Shown in pieces: positions 57,401 to 64,000 of a DNA stretch of 64,000 nt. Where the stretch lies: the NCBI GenBank assembly GCA_036346405.1, contig CM070561.1:34761958-34825957 (forward strand), in the 5' to 3' direction. How positions within the stretch are numbered: the first letter of the stretch is position 1; each line of letters starts with the position of its first letter. The notes below the pieces were generated by a model, which was given only the letters and a program-made list of their open reading frames with translations, made no database searches and had not been told where the DNA came from. The stretch comes from Phyllostachys edulis (lineage: Eukaryota > Streptophyta > Magnoliopsida > Poales > Poaceae). Position numbers and translations under genes: made by a program.

Positions 57401-58932
57401 TATGTTGTTTAAACTCTATGTATGCATTGCTACTTTGTTTTAATTATGGTTAGTGGATCCTATAGTTGCATAATCTGTAGGAATACCATGTCTTTACTAC
57501 CATGAGCCTAGGTTATTTGCTGTGGTTGGAGTTCGTGGATGAACTCCTATCACTTAGTAGTTGTGATTTCAAATGCTTAGCAATGCTTAGATAACGGTAG
57601 AAATGGGCGATCATCGGCTTAGTCGATGGTCTTGATCACACAAATCTAAATATTACTCCTTTATGTCCAGCACTTGTGCTTTGTTAATTTGTAAAGTAAA
57701 AATCTGAAAATAAAAGATTGTTTAGACTTGGGCATATTGGATGAATGGTGTGGTTTTTGGATTGTGGAAGTATGCCTAAGTCCCTAAGGACCGAGTTACT
57801 TGCGCCTCCCGTACTGAGCATATTATGACTAACCACACGAGGGGGAAATGGGACCCTCTTGACTAAGTACTTTGGAGGGTGTTAATTGGGGTCGCTCGGT
57901 TGGTGGTTTTAAAGATAAAATGTGTGTGTGTGGTGTGGGAGGGAGCATTAGCTTCCGGTAGGTCGCCTAATGTCTCCTTCTCCCGTGGGTTGTGCGACTC
58001 AGAATTAGCATTGTCCATTGGAAATGTCTCAGAGGACTTAGCTGTCGTGCAAGCATACCTTCGAAGTGTGCTTAAAGGAAAGGCGGTCTGACGTGTGGGT
58101 ACAGTGGTACACCCCAGGGATAAAACTATTCAATAGCCTCGCCCTAGGTTATGGACACGCCGGATACGCCCGTGAGAACTAGACTACAACATTTAATTAA
58201 AACTTGACTTGGTTGGTATGAACGGGGAGTTCATGCTATTGTTGTGGTGACTAATGGGTTAGTCACTTCTAGGTTGTTCATGTTGTTGTTATTATGTATT
58301 ATCACGTTGTTATTTCAACAATTAAAAATGCTTTGCCAAATTGCCTTCAATCTATTATGTTATTGCAAATAAATGTTGCTTTATGCTAAATGAGACATAC
58401 AACCTCCACTTACATAAAGCTTGCATGTAGCATATGTTATAGGCCTGTTATCTTACACGTAAGTCTTATGGAGTACTTTATGTACTCATCTCGCCTGGTT
58501 GTGGCATTTTGTGGCTTTTGTTGCAGAGGGAGAGGGTGAGATCCTAGAGCCTCACTTTTGTCCTGCGTGTTGCAGCTTCTTCGACGGCTAGCTTGGCGGT
58601 CCGGTCAGATGCCTAGGGGTTAAGGCACACTGATTGGCTTTGTGTTATAGCCATCTTTATGGCACTTTTGCTTCCGCTGTTATCTTTTTAGAATTGTTGC
58701 TATTTGGCCTAAGGGCCCCTCTGTTGTAATAGCCATTCCATATTAATATTAACTTCTGGTTTGTTGCTTATGTACTATGTGTTGTATGGAATTGATACAT
58801 TCTTTTGTTGTGAGGTATGTATACTGCATTCTGGGAAGTATACATCTCTCGAGACTGGGTTTATTTGGTTGATAATACTAGGGTCAATTGGATGACTAAG
58901 TATTATGAGCCTAATAAATCCGGGTGCTCACA
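54444..58932 (+). repeat. Tekay-like 3' LTR
   Basis: 4,489 bp, same ends as the 5' LTR. The AT-rich parts match almost base for base; length differences are mostly in homopolymers and in the GC-rich block 54950-56370. A minus-strand open frame of 286 codons (55355-56215) is not preserved in the partner LTR and is not a gene. Confidence 0.93.
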
Positions 58933-58937
58933 TGAGG

Positions 58938-59047
58938 CCTGACCGCATTTTAACTTCGCCAAAAACGAGTGTTTCGACAAACCTTCAACGCTATTGCCAA
59001 TTGTATAATCATCCTAAGATCGTGAGCATATCCTCATGATATCCACA
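58938..59047 (-). repeat. Sirevirus 5' LTR, terminal piece
   Basis: A 110-bp continuation of the LTR beyond the Tekay insertion (CCTGACCGCATTTTAAC to ATATCCACA). It matches the end of the 3' LTR at about 32433-32542, and CCAAT follows. Confidence 0.9.
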
Positions 59048-60007
59048 CCAATACATTCCCAAAATCAAATCTAAGTACTTGGTGTCTATGACTATGAGGT
59101 TGGCTTGGAATTCTACTGCTCCTATAATCACTTTAACCTTTGGGCATCCTTGATTTGTACTCAACTCCAAACCAGGGATTAAACCAATAAAGTAGTTTTA
59201 AGAGACATAGCCTTTAGTTGCTGTTTTGCAACAAAACTCTGAGAAACAAAGAAATACGATGATCCAGAATCAAACAAAACAATAGAATGTGCTGAGTTAA
59301 CCAAGAACTTAGCTAGTACAACGTCTGTTGCTGACTGGGCTTCCTCTGTTGTAACATGGTTCACACAACCTCTCCCAAAAGGCGATAGACTCTTGGTGGC
59401 TAGATTTGGGGTCTAGGGCGCTCCATGTCTTGCTCCTGGCATAGGGGTCCTGGTCGGAGTAGCTCCCAAATTGAAATGAACTGGCGTTGGAACTTGCTTC
59501 CGTGTGCAATTGTTGGCGTAGTGACATATCTCGTGGCAGTTGAAACAGGTGACTCCTGTAGCTGGATTGTTGTTTCTTTACGGTTGGTTGCTGTTGTTGT
59601 TGAAGTTGCGTAATCCTGAAATAGTTGGGTGAGGTGCCGGTGGGGTTGTCCTGAACACGACCGGAGGGGTGAAATGGATAGGATGCTGCACGTTGATTCT
59701 AGCTCTCTGCGGATGATTCTAGTGAGCTCCATGTTGTATCATCTTCCTCTTGCGAGACTCTTCTAGCTCACGATGAGACTCCTCTATGAGCATGGCCTTG
59801 CCAACCATATGCTGAAAATGAACATAGTAGTTGCCAACAGCTTGCACCTTCAGACTTGGGTTGAGTCCCCATTTGAAATGTTTCTGACATGCGTCATCTG
59901 TGGCAACATCTTCTTGAGTGTAGCGGGCCAGTTGAGTGAACTTGTTGACTTATTCACTTACTGACATGTTTCATTGTTGTAGCTCACGAAACTCGTTCTT
60001 CTTCATC
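59048..60007 (-). pseudogene. Old gypsy protease and gag zinc-knuckle region
   Basis: Minus strand. The protease carries LVNSAHSIVLFDSGSSYFF (about 59265-59330), with an intact DSG. Upstream is a CCHC knuckle CFNCHEICHYANNC near 59505-59550 and a Pro/Gln-rich gag segment to 59735. A more eroded gag stretch continues to 60007, where the second Sirevirus LTR begins. Stops at about 59400 and 59733 break it. On the left the frame continues across the CCAAT duplication into 30429. Confidence 0.82.
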
Positions 60008-62212
60008 TGTAGGACCGAAAAGGCGACTAGAGGGGGCGTGAATAGGAGCACGAACATTTTTCATCTTAATTGAATTCAATACTAATTTCACTCTAATAGC
60101 TATAAAAGCTATGAAGATCAATATACAAGCACAGTGGAAGACTTATATTGAATCCAATCAAAACCCCGACGCAAAACAACCAAAATTACCAAAAACTCAA
60201 TTCACAAAGAGTTGGGCGGTTAGACCTCTTAGAACGGCGGTCTGACCTCTCCATGGGGCGGTCTGACCTCTGATATTGGCGGTCTGACCGCCAGCCTGAC
60301 GATGAACACCAAAATCACCACAGACAGCCCGAAAACCAAAACTCAAATCGGTCTAACTTTTGATCCGTAAGGTCAAACTCCACGAAATTTGAGACACACC
60401 TTCTTAAAGATATTAGAAACCTATTCAAATCAAATATTGCAGAGATCCATACCAAAGTTCCTATCTTTTTCAGTTTGAACAAAGGGTGCTTCAAAACCGA
60501 GCGAAATGCGAAAACGGTGATTGAGAAGATTTCGTGGGAGGAATCAATCCAAGATGGTTAAGGATGGTCTCCCGTACATCTTAGCACTCTCAATCACAGG
60601 AAGAATCAAGCCAAAAAGCTCTCAAGAGCAAAACCCCCGAAAATCACCCTTTCTTCACCAAAACCAGGCAAAACCAAAACTTTGATCCAAAAACTTGCTC
60701 GTGGTTGATTGATGATCTAGATGATCCTAGATAGGTTCGCACATGTCACAGCAAGCTAGATCTACGCAAGAAACCAAGCAAAAACCCGCGGATCGAAGAA
60801 AGCCACAAAATCACAAAATAGAGAGGAAGAACATGGAAAAACTCATCTTGTTGCAATCTTCCTTGGATTGATTTGAGAAGATAAATGATTACAGCCACTC
60901 CCTCTAGGAGGACAAAGCTCACAACATGAGCACTCAAATCAATCCACTCTCTAGAAACCCTAGCCTCTCATCTCTTCTCCTCAAAACTCTAAAATACACA
61001 ATTAGGGTTACAAATGGCCAAAGGGTTACTAAGTGCAACCAGCACTTAGCCCTTATATAGTGGAGGCTAGATCCTAGAGAATATTCTATTAGGACACCCA
61101 TTAGACCCCACACACAAATGGGTTAACACACGCACGCATCTCAAAGTGCTGTCTTCATCATCGATTGACCTAAACCGCTTCATCATGCGTCGACCCGCGC
61201 CGCGGATTAGCCAAAAGGTCACCAAGGCAGTATTTGGTGAAATTACCAAAATACCCTTTCTCGATCCTTCTCCAAAAGACCGAGTCCATCTGCACGAAGC
61301 ACTCGCCTGTTTCGCCACGTGTAGGTTGATCAACGGCTCCATGTCGTCAAGTCTCTCCTGTTCGGATCCCACCGGCACCACTGAGCACTTGCAACGACTC
61401 CCGCGCCGCTTAATCCAACCAGCTGCACCGAACCGCCCGTTCGGTCATCTATGTCCATTCTGTGCCCCGCTTGAGTCCTCTGACCTCACGCGGCATCCTT
61501 GATCGTTCTGGACCTCAGCTCTCCAAGCTTAGTCCCGATCCTTCTCGCCTTTGATCGTCATAGACCTGTAAGCAATCTGCACAGCAACAGACCAAGAAAC
61601 CATTTCCGGAAACAAGTTCTTCACAACTTGACCCACGTTAGCCAAAACATACATCATGCAACACATATGCAATGATAACCATGAACTTGACATAACAACC
61701 ACAAATCGCCACCACGCTGGCCGTGAAACAAGCCAACACCGGCCGATCACCACCCTTGGGTTGGACGCCCAACGGCTTGGCCTCGACCGCCACATTGGGA
61801 CTAAGCCAAAATTCCTCTCAAGGAAATCCGAAACTCTCTGAAAATTTCAATCAAATAGAACTTTTGCCTGGAGGCTCCAAAAATTATGGGACTAAGTGCA
61901 GAAGAACCCTCTCACTTGCCTACACCCTCTATTTTTGGCCTAGTTCCAAAATCCAAAGTCATTAAAGTGGCCGGTCCGAACGCTCAGGCAAAGCCGATCA
62001 GACCGCTCCACTGGCCGGTCTAACCGCCAGCCACCATTCCAGAAAAGCCACACAAGGCATGGCCAGTTTGATCGCCACCATGGCCGGTCAGACCACCAGA
62101 GGCCTGACAGAACTAGAGCAACGCCGAAAACGAGTGATTCCGCAAACCCTCAACGCCATTGCCAATTGTCTCATCATCCTAAGATCGTGGGCATATCCCC
62201 ATGACGTCCACA
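60008..62212 (-). repeat. 3' LTR of a second Sirevirus
   Basis: 2,205 bp, starting TGTAGGACCGAAAAGG and ending GACGTCCACA, homologous to the LTRs at 30435 and 42863 but more diverged. It carries a GGTCTGACC cluster near 60220-60300, eroded units near 61740-62100 and a TATA-like TTATATAGTGG near 61053-61063 (minus-strand promoter). The 5 bp before it are TCATC, but the other end is beyond the window, so the target duplication cannot be verified. Confidence 0.88.
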
Positions 62213-64000
62213 ATCTCCCCCTTGATGAACGCATTGGCAATTTCTTAGAAAATGTAAGTTTGAGGTTTGAAAATTAAAATACTCGACGTTTTCGTGCAAA
62301 GGCACAACTTGGTCCATTAGCAAGAGAAAGCAATGGAAATGACCAAGCTGGCTTCAGAATAGCATAGGCAAGTGAGATACATCAAAACAAAGCAAGAAAG
62401 CTTCCAATTCCAGAGAATCGACAAAAATCTCACTTAAGGTCCATATGAAAGAACAATTGTTCTATTTGACCTTAGATTATTGTGAGGCTTCAAGATTTGC
62501 AATTCAAGTTCAGAAAAGGCAATAAGACCAAAGGAATGCAATATGAATGCTCCCCCTTACTATGATCATTATTTTTCAAGAGAGAATTTTAAATTTGTCC
62601 AATTCTCTCCAAAAAGCTCATAACTTCTCCCCCTTACAAAACTTCTCCCCCATAACCAACAAGCTCTTTATTAACATTATATTTTTGCTATATCTTCTCC
62701 CCCTTTGACAATGGATTCATCAAGGAATCATATCTTTCCCTCATCCAAAGAAGACAAATGTACAAGAAAGGAAGAAGCAAAAGAAAGAGCATGCATGAAA
62801 TGCAATGGGGTGGCTTCATTTTTGTTTTGATTTTTTAATTTTTAGGTAAAAGAAGTTTTGGAGATTACTCAATTGAACAGGCTAGCATTTCTACCATTAC
62901 TCAAAATACAACAAGCCTGATAAAGCTAGCAAGATCATGTTAAGATATATATAGCAAAGCTAGGCTAATGAGCTGCAAATACCACATGTTGTTGGATTAA
63001 AGTAAACAATGCTTCAAAATTAGCAAGTTCAACAACAGGTATCCTAGAGTGATAATGGCCTTGTCAGAATGTCAATGTGGGATCCAGAAACTAGCAAAGA
63101 CCATTTTAGAAACAAAAAAGTTCTGAATTGAATCATTTTGCTCAAAATACCTCAAAAGCCCAATTTTCAACTGTTTTTCATTTGCAATGAATATTCAAGT
63201 TGATTAAAGGTTTATCTTAGTAAAGAAGGTCCTGGACTAGGAGCCATCCACAACCTCTTCCTAAGCTTCAACCAATTTTGACAATTTGCTTTTTAGCCAT
63301 GTGCTAGATCTCAAGCCTTACCGCGACCATCTCAAGCACAAAAAGCTTAAAAGAGTGGTCTAGGTCATCCAAAACTCCCCCTGAGTTCATACCTAGTACA
63401 ATGGCAAGCCGTCTCATGAGAAAGAATTGGTGAGATCAGTATTTTTGCATAAAAGAGATTATTTTTCATTTTGCACAAGGGTTATTTTAGATTCTTTAAT
63501 GAATTGAAAGCTCAAAGATGTTCTATTCTAGATTTCAGAGCTAACAAAGCAATTTCGACAGGGCCAATGTCACAAAAGGATCACAAATTGTGCAACTAGT
63601 TAAAAGATCCATAAATTGCAATTTTCAGTTCAAGTTATATTAAAATGCTAGCTCAATTAGCAAAGACATTGCTGCACATGTGAAAGGATGATAATTCTAG
63701 CAAGTCAAAAAGTTAAACACGATCTTGAGCAAGAATTGAATTACTAAAGCTCAAGTGGGTAATAAGCAAAGCTTCAACAATTTAAAAGAAAGAAGTGATA
63801 AAACTTATATTACAATGCATCTTTTTTAGATTTTTATATGTATGCAATATGATACAATGAGATGCACAAAAGACTTAAAAGCCTAAAAAGATCAAGAAGA
63901 TAAAAAAGGATCCAAAGAAAATACCACTTAAAGAATGTATCAAAAAAGATCCACACAAAAGTTCACATGAACAAGGAAAGTTCAGAACCTAACCAACTCC
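62213..64000 (-). mobile_element. Second Sirevirus, 3' non-coding interior (continues past window)
   Basis: Starts with the polypurine tract AAGGGGGAGAT on the minus strand (62213-62223) and follows 32543-34200 of the first Sirevirus closely. It has additional CTCCCCC blocks near 62551, 62627, 62645, 62696 and 63376. No coding frame is present. The pol region is expected just right of the window. Confidence 0.85.

Larger units (their letters stand above)
44811..58937 (+). mobile_element. Tekay/Del-like Ty3/gypsy chromovirus with 4.5-kb LTRs
   Basis: The element is 44816-58932 (14.1 kb), flanked by TGAGG (44811-44815 and 58933-58937), within the Sirevirus 5' LTR. LTRs are 4,471 and 4,489 bp, starting TGTAACATCCCAAAC and ending GGTGCTCACA. 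The interior (5.2 kb) has a primer-binding site, gag, protease, RT, RNase H, integrase, a chromodomain-like C-terminus and a polypurine tract, in gypsy order. The LTR copies are nearly identical except for many 1-3 base length differences, so this is the youngest layer. The plant chromovirus assignment rests on the C-terminus, the tRNA-Met primer and the long LTRs. Confidence 0.9.
30435..59047 (-). mobile_element. Sirevirus (SIRE/Maximus-type Ty1/copia) with three nested insertions
   Basis: Flanked by CCAAT (30430-30434 and 59048-59052) inside the protease region of the old gypsy. The 3' LTR is 30435-32542; the interior is 32543-42862 on the minus strand; the 5' LTR is 42863-44815 plus 58938-59047. 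Inside it sit a CACTA element (36006-37592), an Angela-like solo LTR (38936-40546) and a Tekay-like gypsy (44816-58932). The long coiled-coil gag, the second CCHC knuckle and the 2.1-kb LTRs fit Sireviruses. Removing the insertions leaves an element of roughly 11 kb. A few stops and a changed protease Asp show that it is inactive. Confidence 0.88.
15316..60007 (-). mobile_element. Old Ty3/gypsy chromovirus hosting the whole nest (parts)
   Basis: Minus-strand gypsy element whose remaining parts are its 3' LTR (15316-16131 plus 22270-22748), integrase and C-terminal region (22749-24425), RNase H and reverse transcriptase (29190-30434), and protease plus gag (59048-60007). The pieces join in one logical order once the nested insertions are removed. 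At the CCAAT and CAACT duplications the protein similarity runs straight through the junction. Its 5' end is cut off by a second Sirevirus at 60008 and would lie beyond the window. The left edge of its LTR is undefined because the 15.3-kb junction with the copia element is rearranged. It is the oldest layer and heavily mutated. Confidence 0.75.

Overview
This is a plant nuclear window, most likely from a grass (Poaceae). It contains one intact split gene with GT-AG introns and is otherwise dominated by plant LTR retrotransposons: Ty1/copia of Sirevirus, Angela/RIRE1-like and other types, and Ty3/gypsy chromoviruses. A CACTA element, a Mutator-like element and a Tourist-like MITE are also present. 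I see no bacterial operons, CRISPR arrays or tRNA/rRNA genes. The species cannot be fixed from the sequence alone.

Layout of 1-10 kb: the 3' end of a copia element (about 150-1272), a Pack-MULE-like element (1357-2020, 9-10 bp target duplication), and the only convincing host gene, a cinnamyl-alcohol-dehydrogenase-family gene on the minus strand (four exons, 2238-4147, 357 codons). A deleted copia element (4395-7537, TSD ATAAG) sits just upstream of the gene's putative TATA box. Low-complexity intergenic DNA follows, then a Tourist-like MITE (9456-9826, TSD TAA).

Layout of 10-15.3 kb: a nearly full-length but dead copia element on the plus strand, riddled with stop codons and lacking a 3' LTR.

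Layout of 15.3-64 kb: one nested retrotransposon stack, resolved layer by layer from target-site duplications. The host is an old minus-strand gypsy chromovirus. Its 3' LTR is split (15.3-16.1 and 22.3-22.7 kb) by a second gypsy LTR, which is itself split by a rearranged gypsy fragment (17.3-20.7 kb). Its pol is split by a 3.2-kb gypsy solo LTR (TSD CAACT), which carries an Angela-like solo LTR (TSD GTAAC), and by a Sirevirus (30435-59047, TSD CCAAT). The Sirevirus in turn carries a non-autonomous CACTA element (TSD TCA), a second Angela-like solo LTR in the opposite orientation (TSD AAAAG) and, inside its 5' LTR, a 14.1-kb Tekay/Del-like gypsy element with 4.5-kb LTRs (TSD TGAGG). A second Sirevirus in the same orientation enters the old gypsy gag at 60008 and runs off the window.

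No undescribed gene system is evident. The points most worth a second look are the order of nested events, the indel-dominated differences between the Tekay LTRs (probably consensus errors), the arrayed GGTCTGACC near-palindromes and repeated polypurine-tract-like motifs in the Sireviruses, loss of the same catalytic protease Asp by GAC to AAC in two unrelated copia elements, and the crowded promoter of the CAD-family gene.
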